Source: Candidatus Krumholzibacteriota bacterium (GTDB lineage Bacteria > Krumholzibacteriota > Krumholzibacteriia > Krumholzibacteriales > Krumholzibacteriaceae). Taken from it: a stretch of 64,000 nucleotides of DNA. Below the pieces are notes generated by a model. That model was not told the origin of the DNA and ran no database searches. It was given only the letters and a program-made list of their open reading frames with translations. The position numbers and the translations under genes are program-made. The stretch is from positions 4,175 through 68,174 of the forward strand of contig JAFGCX010000025.1 of the NCBI GenBank assembly GCA_016932415.1, written 5' to 3'. This document shows, in pieces, positions 1-9,000 of the stretch. How positions within the stretch are numbered: the stretch's first letter is position 1; each line of letters opens with the position of its first letter.

Positions 1-671
1 TCGGTTTCAAGCCGGATTATCATCTCCCCTTTCGGGCTATACTCGAGGATTTCAACCTGGCTTCTCAGGTCTGCCGATCCCCCCTGCGCGCCCGGGCTGA
101 TCCCAAAAGCATGGACTTCCATGCTTCCTGCTGACCCCGAAAACTTCATCGGTCTTTCATATTCCTGAAAAGGCACCCTGAATTTCAGCATTTTGCTGAG
201 AAAAGCGTAAGCAAGTATCCCATCGTCATCATTATATCTGCTCTCGATGATGGGAGCATTCCCTCCGAATCTGACCCTCAATTCCCTGTTGCTCTTCCCC
301 ACGATATCGTCGGCGCCATATCCCGTCATCACAAGGAAGTCCCTTTCGTTGAGGCCGAATGACTCCCCCGTGACGCTGTTCAACAGGTCGGCCATCTCGA
401 TCTGCCTGTCGAGAACGATCTTCTCCCCTACGATCTCGGTCGCCATCCTGTCCCAGGCGATCTGGAAGGTCGCGCAGAAAAGAACAGCCTTCCCGGGCTC
501 GAAATCATTATCGAGAACGGATGTTACGATAAGACCCACTTCCACTTTTTCCGGATCCTCAGCGGATACACTACCGGCTGATCCGGTCCCGCCGTTGACA
601 ACCAGGACAACGAGCAGAATCGCAACAAACAGGTAAATCCGTTTAACTCCAGCTATTTGATTCATTTCCAT
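1..671 (-). CDS. Unrecognised secreted protein, 3' end beyond window
   Basis: The reading frame on the minus strand opens at ATG 669-671 and runs without a stop to base 1, giving at least 223 residues; the C-terminus lies outside the window. Residues about 8-35 (KRIYLFVAILLVVLVVNGG) form a signal peptide or anchor, so the protein is exported. A purine-rich ribosome site (GGAAGGG) lies a few bases upstream. The body is mixed alpha/beta, with a conspicuous stretch FCATFQIAWDRM near residue 70. I do not recognise the family and assign no function. It is divergent from the metal-efflux operon that starts at 984. Confidence 0.7.
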   Translation of the reverse strand, partial: MEMNQIAGVKRIYLFVAILLVVLVVNGGTGSAGSVSAEDPEKVEVGLIVTSVLDNDFEPGKAVLFCATFQIAWDRMATEIVGEKIVLDRQIEMADLLNSVTGESFGLNERDFLVMTGYGADDIVGKSNRELRVRFGGNAPIIESRYNDDDGILAYAFLSKMLKFRVPFQEYERPMKFSGSAGSMEVHAFGISPGAQGGSADLRSQVEILEYSPKGEMIIRLET

Positions 672-862
672 TATTTTTCCCTTCCTATTATTTAACCCTG
701 CCTGATCTGCGGATATGGATTAACCTTTTTATCCTCGATAATTGCCTCCTTTTTAGATCGCTTCCCCGGATTCTCTGCATATTTGACAGGGAAAATTGGA
801 CTGATGTTCCTAAAAATCTGGATTATCCTGGAACAAATATTATTTTAATTCATTAAATATTC

Positions 863-902
863 TTGACTGTAAAATGTTATTGTAGTATTGTGGTACTACA
901 AT
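863..902 (+). promoter_or_regulatory. Promoter with 9-bp palindromic operator over the -10 box
   Basis: Seen: -35 TTGACT (863-868), a 17-base spacer and -10 TATTGT (886-891). A perfect inverted repeat covers the -10: left arm ATTGTAGTA (879-887), spacer TTGTGG, right arm TACTACAAT (894-902). It lies about 80 bases before the Rrf2 gene at 984. Rrf2 regulators usually bind such palindromes and repress their own operon, so autorepression of the metal-efflux operon is the natural inference. It is the main landmark of the 312-base gap 672-983; I see nothing else there. Confidence 0.7.
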
Positions 903-983
903 TCTTGTATTTTGCTGGAGACCCGGTCTACAGTGATCGACAGCTTTCAAATATGGCTCTGGAATTGAAAGGATCTGCCTGAT

Positions 984-1385
984 TTGAACGGATTTATAAA
1001 GATATCAAACGCTGCCTCCCTCGCGTTTCACGCGACGGCATATCTGGCCAGCCATGAAGGCGAACGTATCTCAAACAGGGAAATATCGGAAAGGTTCCTT
1101 GTCTCGGACGCGCATCTCGCCAAGATCATGCAGAGGTTGCAGAAAGCGGGGATCGTAAAATCGGTCAGAGGCCCCAACGGCGGATATCTGCTCACCCGTT
1201 CGCCGGACGATTTTACCCTTACAGAGATATACGAGGCTATCGAATCGAAAATCGAGACTGAAGGTTGCCTGCTTGATGAAAATGTTTGCGAGGGGGGATG
1301 CCTCCTCGGAGCACTTATAACCAGACTGAACAAGGAGGTATGCGAAAAACTGGAGAATACAAGACTGTCAGATGTCAGGATTTAA
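984..1385 (+). CDS. Rrf2-family transcriptional regulator
   Basis: 133 residues, the usual Rrf2 length. The N-terminal winged helix shows the family signature: SNAASLAFHATAYLA, then a recognition region with LAKIMQRLQKAGIV and the wing GPNGGYLL. Three cysteines follow in the dimerisation helix region (EGCLLDENVCEGGC, about residues 95-108), the place where IscR, NsrR and RsrR bind an Fe-S cluster, so an iron-sulfur or metal/redox sensor is likely. The start is TTG with GAAAGGA ten bases upstream; no in-frame ATG gives a full domain. It heads the efflux operon and its palindromic operator lies just upstream. Which signal it senses cannot be read from sequence. Confidence 0.9.
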   Translation: MNGFIKISNAASLAFHATAYLASHEGERISNREISERFLVSDAHLAKIMQRLQKAGIVKSVRGPNGGYLLTRSPDDFTLTEIYEAIESKIETEGCLLDENVCEGGCLLGALITRLNKEVCEKLENTRLSDVRI

Positions 1386-1493
1386 AAGGACAAGGGAAAA
1401 TGGACCGGAAGGGGAAAAAGGCATCGACATAGCCTCTACCGGAAAAAAAGCAGTCTTAATTTATAGATCGAGTCAATCAGAAGGAGGATAGGG

Positions 1494-2282
1494 ATGAATT
1501 TAAGAATGAACGCGAGATTCCTCATCGGGGTCGCACTGGTAATGCTCTTCGTCTTCGTGTCAGCTTCGCCTGGTTTTGCCGGCGGCAATAAAAAAGCCTG
1601 CTCGGCTGGCCTTTGCGAAGCAGCTGCCCTTTGCCAGGGTGAAAAAGACCAGGACAAGGTAAAAGAATCCAGGCCCTGCGGCATGCACGAGGGGAAAAAG
1701 TGCGAAAATGCCACCGAAGGCAAAGAATGTTGCAAGCTGGCCGGCGAAAAATGTGAACACGCGAAGGGTGATAAGGCGTGCTGCAAAATGGCGGAAAATA
1801 AGTGTGCCCATGCCGCCGGTGATACTGCCTGCTGCAAGCATGCCGGGGAAAAATGCGACCACGCGAAGGGTGATAAAGCATGCTGCAAAATGTCCGGTAA
1901 TAAATGCGATCGCGCGAAAGCTGATAAGACGTGCTGCAAAATGTCTGAGAAAAAGTGCCCCGGATCTTCCTTAGACAGCGCTGGCTGCAAGCATGCGCAG
2001 GTCAGGTGCGACGGGTGCGGGCTGGTCAAGGGATCTCCCGGCTGTTGCAAGATAGCCAAAGGTGCGAAGAACGCCGAGCTCTGTCTGAAGTGTGGTCAGA
2101 TCAAGGGCAGCGACCTGTGCTGCAAAAAGGGCCAGGAAAAGTGCCCCGACTGCGGTCTCGCTAAAGGTTCTCCCGGTTGCTGCAGGATACCCGAAGGCGC
2201 GAAAAAAGCAGAACTTTGCGTTAAGTGTGGATTTATCAAGGGCAGCGAGGATTGCTGCAAGATCGAGAAGAAGAAAGAATAG
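1494..2282 (+). CDS. Cysteine-rich repeat periplasmic protein, putative metal sponge
   Basis: 262 residues with 37 cysteines (14%). A signal peptide ends near residue 29 (ASPGFA). Residues 69-170 are six tandem 17-residue units of form KCxHAKGDKACCKM; the sixth is degenerate. From residue 172 come four copies of CxxCGxxKGSxxCC at 172, 197, 217 and 242, which form two 45-residue tandem duplicates. Lys, His and Cys dominate, as in metallothionein-like proteins. The site AGGAGG with good spacing supports the ATG. It lies between an Rrf2 regulator and a CusCBA-type pump, so metal binding or delivery in the periplasm is inferred. I know no named family with this repeat. An alternative is a redox-active disulfide protein. 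Confidence 0.85.
   Translation: MNLRMNARFLIGVALVMLFVFVSASPGFAGGNKKACSAGLCEAAALCQGEKDQDKVKESRPCGMHEGKKCENATEGKECCKLAGEKCEHAKGDKACCKMAENKCAHAAGDTACCKHAGEKCDHAKGDKACCKMSGNKCDRAKADKTCCKMSEKKCPGSSLDSAGCKHAQVRCDGCGLVKGSPGCCKIAKGAKNAELCLKCGQIKGSDLCCKKGQEKCPDCGLAKGSPGCCRIPEGAKKAELCVKCGFIKGSEDCCKIEKKKE
1698..2003 (+). repeat. Six tandem 51-bp coding repeats
   Basis: These bases encode residues 69-170 of the Cys-rich protein as six in-frame 17-codon units. Each has one Cys near the start and a Cys pair ten residues later (Cys-Gly in unit 6). Units 2 to 4 are nearly identical in protein; units 1, 5 and 6 have diverged. The array is prone to copy-number change by slippage. Confidence 0.85.
2007..2276 (+). 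repeat. Two tandem 135-bp coding repeats
   Basis: These bases encode residues 172-261 of the Cys-rich protein. The first copy (2007-2141) and second (2142-2276) each hold two CxxCGxxKGSxxCC motifs with 25-residue then 20-residue spacing. This is a different unit from the 51-bp array just upstream, so the gene was built by two separate amplifications. Confidence 0.8.
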
Positions 2283-2292
2283 TGTAAATGCG

Positions 2293-3639
2293 ATGCGTGT
2301 TTTTCCGGCAGGCTACCGCGCGGTCCTGTTGATCGCGTTTCTCATACCTGCCTCTTCCGGAGCTTTCGAAAGAGACGAGGCCCGGGATATGATGAAAGCC
2401 GTCGAAGCGGGGTTCGCTTCGGCCAGCCCGGCCGGTCCCGGAAACACCCTCGAAGACTACCTCGCTTACGCGGCCCTCAACAATCCCGGTTTGAGGGCCG
2501 CCTTTTACAGATGGAAATCCCGTCTTGAAGGTATTGACGCGGAATCTTCCCTTGCCGATCCGGTTTTTTCCTATAGCTATTTCATTGAGAATATCGAAAC
2601 GAGGGTGGGCCCGCAGAACCAGAGATTCGGTATCAGGCAGAAGTTTCCCTGGTTCGGCACCCTCGGGGCAAAAAGAGATATGGCCGCTGAATCGGCTGCT
2701 GGCCTGTATCAGGCTTACCTGTCGGAAAAACTCTCCCTCTTTCTGCGGGTCAAGGAAGCGTACTACGACTGTTACCTTCTCCGGCGCGAAAGGGAGATCA
2801 TCGAAGCGGGCGCCGGTCTGCTCGCTCAGATCGATGCTGTCTCCAGGACACGATATGAAACATCGAGCAGGCGCTACAGCGATCTGGTCAGGCTGGAGAT
2901 CGAATCGAGCCTTCTCGAGGAGCGGCTTATATCTCTGGGCGACAGGGAAAAAGCCGCCTCGGCAAAATTAAGAGCTTCTCTTGATCTTCCCGGAACGGCA
3001 GAGATAGAAGTATCTGACAGTATTGCCAGGTTCACCCCATCTCTCGATTTTGAGACTGTAAAGAATGATATTCTCGCGAACAACCCCGATCTGAAAGCGC
3101 TCGGCCATATGATCGGAAGGGAAAAGGCCGCTCTGTCCCTTGCCCGCAGGGAAAGATGGCCGGATCTTACGATAGGGTTCGACTATATCGAGACCGGCGA
3201 TGCTATCGATCCGACAATGCCCGGCAGCGGCAAAGACCCCTGGTCGGTCAACTTCGCCGTAGAACTGCCGATCTGGCATGGGAAGAACAGCTCCCGCGGG
3301 AAAGAAGCGCTAGCCGGCATCGAGATGACCAGATATCTCCTCAGGGACCGGAAGAACAGTCTTGTAGCTCTCGCCGAAGAGGTTTTTTCCGAATATATCG
3401 AAGCGGGGCGCGATATTGATCTCTACGGCAACGATCTGATCGCAAAAGCAGAGCACCTTCTAATCGTCACATTTGAAGAATATAAAACAGGAACGGCGGA
3501 TTTTTCGGAACTTGTCGACGCGCAGCGCCAGCTTCTCGATCTGAGGCTTGAGCGTGAAAAAGCGATGGTCGTTGAAGCGAAAAAATTGGCGCTGATTGAG
3601 ATGCTGACAGGGAAAGAACTCATGCAGGGTTCTGATTGA
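2293..3639 (+). CDS. TolC/CusC-type outer-membrane efflux channel
   Basis: 448 residues, typical for outer-membrane factors of RND pumps. A signal peptide (MRVFPAGYRAVLLIAFLIP) is followed by NTLEDYLAYAALNNPGLRAA, the usual first helix of the family, then long helical hairpins in two homologous halves; LANNPDLKALG starts the second half. It forms the trimeric channel through the outer membrane for the CusB/CusA complex encoded downstream. The frame is open upstream into the Cys-rich gene, but the signal peptide places the start at ATG 2293. It begins 10 bases after the previous stop, so the genes are surely co-transcribed. Confidence 0.88.
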   Translation: MRVFPAGYRAVLLIAFLIPASSGAFERDEARDMMKAVEAGFASASPAGPGNTLEDYLAYAALNNPGLRAAFYRWKSRLEGIDAESSLADPVFSYSYFIENIETRVGPQNQRFGIRQKFPWFGTLGAKRDMAAESAAGLYQAYLSEKLSLFLRVKEAYYDCYLLRREREIIEAGAGLLAQIDAVSRTRYETSSRRYSDLVRLEIESSLLEERLISLGDREKAASAKLRASLDLPGTAEIEVSDSIARFTPSLDFETVKNDILANNPDLKALGHMIGREKAALSLARRERWPDLTIGFDYIETGDAIDPTMPGSGKDPWSVNFAVELPIWHGKNSSRGKEALAGIEMTRYLLRDRKNSLVALAEEVFSEYIEAGRDIDLYGNDLIAKAEHLLIVTFEEYKTGTADFSELVDAQRQLLDLRLEREKAMVVEAKKLALIEMLTGKELMQGSD

Positions 3640-3652
3640 AAGGAAGTCATTG

Positions 3653-4147
3653 ATGAAAATAATTACCATAATCTTCGCAGTGGTGATCGCCATAACTGCG
3701 TACGCAGGATTTTCTAACGCGCAGGTAACCGTGCCCAAACTTGTCGACGCCGGATCGATTGAAACGATAGGGTTGAAGAAACAGACCCTCTGCCCCGTCA
3801 TGGGCAACCCGGTCGATCCAAAGATTTTCACAGATATTCAGGGCCAGCGGGTCTATTTCTGTTGCGCGATGTGCATCGACCAGTTCAGGGCAGCCCCCGG
3901 TAAATATTTCGAACAGGCGCGGATCGACTCGGTACTTTTCGAGAATATACAGACGACCTGCCCGATTTCCGGAGACGTGATCGACAGGAAGTTCTTCACC
4001 TGGTACAAGGGCCGCGGTATCTACTTCTGCGGCGAAGAATGCAAAAAGATATTTGATTCCGATCCGGAAAAACAAATGGGTAAACTCGGCAAAGAGGAAG
4101 AAAAAAAGATCGAAAAAGAAAAGATGAAAGTCGAAAATGAACAGTAA
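3653..4147 (+). CDS. Secreted double YHS-domain metal-binding protein
   Basis: 164 residues with a signal peptide (residues 1-24). It holds two YHS domains. The first runs from LCPVMGNPVD to YFCCAMC (Cys 47, 70, 71, 74) and the second from CPISGDVID to YFCGEEC (Cys 103, 126, 130). YHS domains bind soft metals and occur in Cu/Ag/Hg handling proteins. The C-terminal tail is a charged Lys/Glu helix. The start is ATG 3653 with AGGAAG six bases upstream, preferred over the adjacent TTG at 3650. The last 11 bases overlap the CusB gene, implying translational coupling. A periplasmic metal chaperone for the pump is likely but inferred. Confidence 0.85.
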   Translation: MKIITIIFAVVIAITAYAGFSNAQVTVPKLVDAGSIETIGLKKQTLCPVMGNPVDPKIFTDIQGQRVYFCCAMCIDQFRAAPGKYFEQARIDSVLFENIQTTCPISGDVIDRKFFTWYKGRGIYFCGEECKKIFDSDPEKQMGKLGKEEEKKIEKEKMKVENEQ

Positions 4148-5996
4148 AACAGCTTTAAATAGCAGGAACGGGCTGATACTCCTCGCGGCCATTGTTCTCA
4201 TTGCTTTTATGGCCGGGTACTTTTCCCGCGGAAATCGCGATTCCGGGGAAATCCCGGGCGAGCATGAGCATTCGGGCAGCGTTACAGCCGAAGTATCGCA
4301 AACGGCCTTGTGGACATGTTCGATGCATCCTCAGATCAAACTTCCCTCTCCGGGAAAATGCCCGATCTGTTTCATGGACCTGATCCCGGTTGAAACCGGC
4401 TCCGGCGATGACCGCCTTGAAGAACGGCAACTGAGAATGACACCGGCCGCAATCAAGCTCGCCGGGATCGTGACAGCTCCAGTCACGCGTGGGTTCGTCG
4501 AAGCTGAGATACGGGTGACTGGCGACATCACCAATGACGAGACCCGTGTCACCTATATATCATCCCGGATGCCCGGGCGGCTCGATCGTCTTTTTGCCGA
4601 TTATACGGGGATCGAGGTGAAAAAAGGTGATCCTTTAGTCAGTATCTACTCCCCCGATCTTGTAGGCGCGCAGGAGGAACTTCTCCAGGCAGCCGTGATG
4701 AATAACAAGGAGAAAGGATCGAACAGGTTCCTGGAAAAGGGTGCAGAGCCGACCCTGGCGGCAGCGAGGGAAAAACTGAGATTGCTCGGCTTCGATAAAA
4801 GCCAGATAGAACAGATCGAATCTTCAGGAAAAACGACCGATCACATGACGATATTTTCACCGGCCGAGGGAACGGTAATTGAAAAATCCGCTTTCGAAGG
4901 GATGTATGTAGAGACAGGCACGAAGATATACACTATATCGAAGATGTCGAGCCTGTGGGTGAATTTCGACGTTTTCCAGAGCGATCTTCCCTGGCTGAGG
5001 GAAGGACAGCCGGTCGAATTTGCGACACCCTCGCATCCTGGAGAAAAATTCACCGGTATCATTTCTTTCATCGACCCTGTTTTCGACGATGAGACTCGCA
5101 CGGTATCGATAAGGGCTGAATTCGACAACTCCGGTGGTCGGTTGAAACCGGGGATGTTCGTCAGCGGCAATATTAAAGCCCGCCTTGACAGGCTCGGCAG
5201 AGCTGTCGACGATCGGGCGGCAGACCTCTCGGAAGCTCCCCTTGTGATCCCGGCCACATCGGCTTTGCTGACTGGTACGCGGGCAGTGGTCTACGTTAGA
5301 TTACCCGGCGGATCGGAGCCTCTTTTTGAAGGGCGCGAAATAGCCCTCGGCCCGAGGGCCGGTGAATATTACATAGTAAGATCGGGCCTTGAAGAAGGAG
5401 ATCTCGTCGTCGTGAACGGAGCATTCAAAATCGACAGCGAGCTTCAGATAAGGGCAAGACCGGGTATGATGTCGTCGATCGGATCGGGCACTCCACGATC
5501 ATCGAAAGAGAATGAAGAAAAGGCCGGTCATCAGGTTCGGCGGCAAGGTTTCCAGTCGCTAGGGCCTGTCTATGAATCATATTTCGCCGTACAGATGGCG
5601 CTGGCAGGAGATGACCTCGTTTCCGCGTCGAAAGGAAACGCCGCTCTCGTCAATGCTCTCAGGCAGGTCGACCGTTCTCTTTTCGAAGGAAAACTCGCCG
5701 GATCATGGAAAAAATTATCGGCCGATCTCGTCAGGGAAGCTGAAGCGGGAGAATCGGCCAGGACGATATCGGAATCGCGCGAAGCATTCTACAACCTGTC
5801 GAAATCGATGATCAGTCTTCACGATAATTTCGGACATCCCGGGAAGAACGATTTTTTCCTTACCTATTGCCCGATGGCCGACGGCAACAGGGGCGCCTTC
5901 TGGCTTCAGGCGGTCGACACTGTTTATAATTCCTTCTACGGAGCTTCCATGCTCCGATGCGGCTCGATTGAGAAAACCCTGCCCCCGGCAAGGTAG
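4137..5996 (+). CDS. CusB-type membrane-fusion protein with metal-binding domain and C-terminal DUF3347-like domain
   Basis: 619 residues. After an N-terminal membrane anchor (LILLAAIVLIAFMAGYF) comes a heavy-metal-binding domain, TCSMHPQIKLPSPGKCPICF (Cys61, Met63, His64, Cys75, Cys78, Met80). The adaptor core follows: hairpin, lipoyl half-motifs near SIYSPDLVGAQEELLQA and GTVIEKSAFEGMYVETG, and beta-barrel. Residues about 470-619 resemble the DUF3347 domain found fused to metal-efflux adaptors, including LTYCPMA. It links the inner-membrane pump to the outer-membrane channel and probably hands over Cu or Ag. It overlaps the YHS gene by 11 bases and is 15 bases before cusA. Confidence 0.88.
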   Translation: MNSKTALNSRNGLILLAAIVLIAFMAGYFSRGNRDSGEIPGEHEHSGSVTAEVSQTALWTCSMHPQIKLPSPGKCPICFMDLIPVETGSGDDRLEERQLRMTPAAIKLAGIVTAPVTRGFVEAEIRVTGDITNDETRVTYISSRMPGRLDRLFADYTGIEVKKGDPLVSIYSPDLVGAQEELLQAAVMNNKEKGSNRFLEKGAEPTLAAAREKLRLLGFDKSQIEQIESSGKTTDHMTIFSPAEGTVIEKSAFEGMYVETGTKIYTISKMSSLWVNFDVFQSDLPWLREGQPVEFATPSHPGEKFTGIISFIDPVFDDETRTVSIRAEFDNSGGRLKPGMFVSGNIKARLDRLGRAVDDRAADLSEAPLVIPATSALLTGTRAVVYVRLPGGSEPLFEGREIALGPRAGEYYIVRSGLEEGDLVVVNGAFKIDSELQIRARPGMMSSIGSGTPRSSKENEEKAGHQVRRQGFQSLGPVYESYFAVQMALAGDDLVSASKGNAALVNALRQVDRSLFEGKLAGSWKKLSADLVREAEAGESARTISESREAFYNLSKSMISLHDNFGHPGKNDFFLTYCPMADGNRGAFWLQAVDTVYNSFYGASMLRCGSIEKTLPPAR

Positions 5997-6011
5997 ACGA
6001 AAGCAGGGATC

Positions 6012-9000
6012 GTGGAAAGTTCCAATGACAATTCCAGCGCCGGAAAGAACTCCTTCCTCGATCGGATGATCTCCTTCTGCCTTCAGAACAAACTGATAAT
6101 GACCCTGTTGACACTGATCCTCGTCTTCTGGGGTATAATGGTCGCTCCTTTCGGCTGGAGTACCGGGATCTTCCCCCGCGATCCCGTTCCCGTCGACGCG
6201 ATCCCCGATATCGGTGAAAATCAACAGATAGTCTTCACCGGCTGGAGCGGCCGCTCTCCCCGTGATATCGAGGACCAGATCACCTATCCCCTCACCGTGT
6301 CGCTCCTCGGGATTCCAGGCGTCAAGACGATCCGAAGCTTCTCATATTTCGGATTCTCCACGATCTATGTCATTTTCGACGAAAAGACAGATTTTTACTG
6401 GTCGCGTTCCCGGATACTGGAAAAACTCAGCTCTCTCCCCGATGGGACTCTCCCCGCTGCGGTAAGTCCGACGCTGGGTCCCGACGCGACCGCCCTGGGG
6501 CAGGTATTCTGGTACACACTGGAAGGGATGGATAAAGAGGGTAGCCCCACAGGCGGATGGGACCTTCACGAATTGCGTTCAATACAGGACTGGACGGTAA
6601 GGTATGCTTTGATGTCAGCCGGCGGAGTGGCCGAGGTCGCCTCGATCGGCGGATTCGTGCGGGAATACCAGGTCGACGTCGATCCTGACGCGATGCGCGC
6701 CTTCGGCGTGACTCTTCAGGATATACTCGCCGCCGTCCGGGCGTCGAATCTCGACACCGGCGCCGGCACGATCGAGGTAAACAGGGTCGAATACGTGATC
6801 CGCGGCCTCGGTCTGATCGGCGGGACTGCTGACATCGAAAACAGCGTCATCAGGGAATCGGATAATGTACCGATCAGGGTGAAGGACGTAGCGGCTGTCT
6901 CGCTCGGACCGGCTGCGCGCAGAGGCGCTCTCGACAAGGGTGGCGCCGAAGCGGTAGGCGGAGTAGTCGTCGTGAGGTTCGGAGAGAATCCGCTGAAAGC
7001 GATCGACAACATCAAGGCGAAGATCAGGGAGATCTCCCCGGGCTTGCCGAAGAAGACTCTCGCCGACGGAACAGAGTCCCAGGTGAGGATCGTTCCTTTC
7101 TACGACAGGACCGGCCTGATATACGAGACCCTCGGCACTCTCAACACGGCTCTGATCGACGAGATTCTCGTTACGATAATAGTGATCATTATCCTGATGG
7201 CCCATATAAGAAGCTCCCTGCTGATATCGGGGCTCCTTCCTCTTACGATCCTTCTTGTCTTCATCGCCATGAAACTTGTCGGCGTCGACGCGAATATCGT
7301 CGCGCTGTCGGGGATCGCGATCGCGATCGGCACGATTGTCGACATGGGGATCATAGTCTGCGAGAATATCATCAGGCACCTCGCTATGGCAGTCCCCTCA
7401 AAAAGTACGTTGAAAGCGGTCTATGATGCCACCTCCGAAGTCGCCGGGGCCGTTCTGACCGCCATAGCGACCACCATCATCTCCTTTCTCCCCGTTTTTA
7501 CCATGACCGCTGCCGAAGGGAAGCTCTTCAGACCTCTCGCCTATACGAAGACTTTCGCCCTTTTATCCTCGGTCGTGATAGCGCTGGCAATCATTCCTCC
7601 TTTCGCCCATTTTCTTTTCTCGAAAAGAAAGATCTCTCGCCGCGCGAAAGTCCTTATCGCATTTCTTATGGTCCTTGCCGCAATCACGGCCGTCGTCTTT
7701 TCCTTATGGCTTGCCGCGCTTGTTCTGAGCCTTGTGGCTCTTTATATCTACCTGGCTCCGTCGATCCCCGCGAGAGCGAAAGCGGCGATCCCGTCATATC
7801 TCAACTACGCGATTGTTATCACTGTCGGCATCTTCCTCGCCAGGCACTGGCGGCCGCTGGGATACGGCAGGTCTTTTCTATCGAACTTCGCTGTCGTCGC
7901 CATTCTGCTCGGCGGATTCCTTTTTTTCTTTACGATACTTCTGAAGATCTACGAACCGGTCCTGAGGTGGAGCCTTGCTCACAGGAGACTGTTTCTATCT
8001 ATTCCTCTGGTGCTGGTATTTCTGGGAGTAATAATATGGCTCGGATTTGGCCGGATCGCCGGATTTCTTCCCGAAAGAGCGCGGTTGGCCAGGCCTTTTA
8101 CCGCGATTTCACACGTTTTCCCGGGCCTTGGCAATGAATTCATGCCCGATCTTGATGAAGGTTCTTTCCTTTACATGCCGACAACGATGCCTCACGCTTC
8201 TATCGGTGAGGCTCTTGATATCCTTCGAACGCAGGATATCGCTTTTTCTTCCCTCCCTGAAATAGAGTCTGTAGTCGGTAAGACTGGAAGGGTCGATTCC
8301 CCCCTTGATCCTGCTCCCGTCTCGATGTTCGAGACGATAATCAATTACAAGCCTGAGTATGTCACAGATAAAAATGGCAGAGTGCTAAGGTTCCGTTACG
8401 ACAAAGATTCGGGGAAATATCCACGAAACGAGAATGGAGATCTCATTGAGGACGGGCGCGGCCGTCCTTACAGGAACTGGCGCGACGGCATCGACAGTCC
8501 CGACGATATCTGGAAAGAAATCCTCCGGGCTGGAAAGATGACGGGGACGACTTCCGCTCCGAAACTTCAGCCTGTCGCGGCGCGCCTTGTCATGCTCCAG
8601 TCGGGGATGCGTGCCCCGATGGGAGTAAAGATCAAGGGACCCGATCTGGACGCGATCGAGAAGACCGGGCTGTCTATTGAAAAACTGCTCAGGGAAGTAC
8701 CGCAGATCGATCCCGCGACAATCGTCGCCGACAGGATCATCGGGAAACCGTACATCGAGATCGACCTCGACCGCGAAAAACTGGCAAGATACGGTATTTC
8801 GGTCGGCCGGGCGCAGGAGATAATCGAAGCTGCTGCGGGAGGAATGGATGTGACTGCCACAGTCGAGGGACGCGAACGCTATTCGGTCCGTGTAAGATAC
8901 AAAAGAGAGCTTCGGAATTCGATCGAAGGCCTCCAGAGTATCCTCGTTCCGTCACCCACCGGGACCCGGATACCTCTCGCGGAACTCGCCGATATCAGGT

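Noticed and set aside
1436-2059. Long minus-strand frame (207 codons) opposite the Cys-rich gene
   Set aside because: It mirrors the tandem repeats of the plus gene, is rich in Ser/Pro/His without domain character and has no ribosome site; the plus frame has a signal peptide and conserved motif pattern.
1698-2276. Direct repeats as a CRISPR array
   Set aside because: The repeats are contiguous, in frame, 51 and 135 bp long and without unique spacers; they code for protein repeats.
6615-7379. 254-codon minus-strand frame inside cusA
   Set aside because: Low-complexity Asp/Arg-rich sequence antisense to a clear RND pump.
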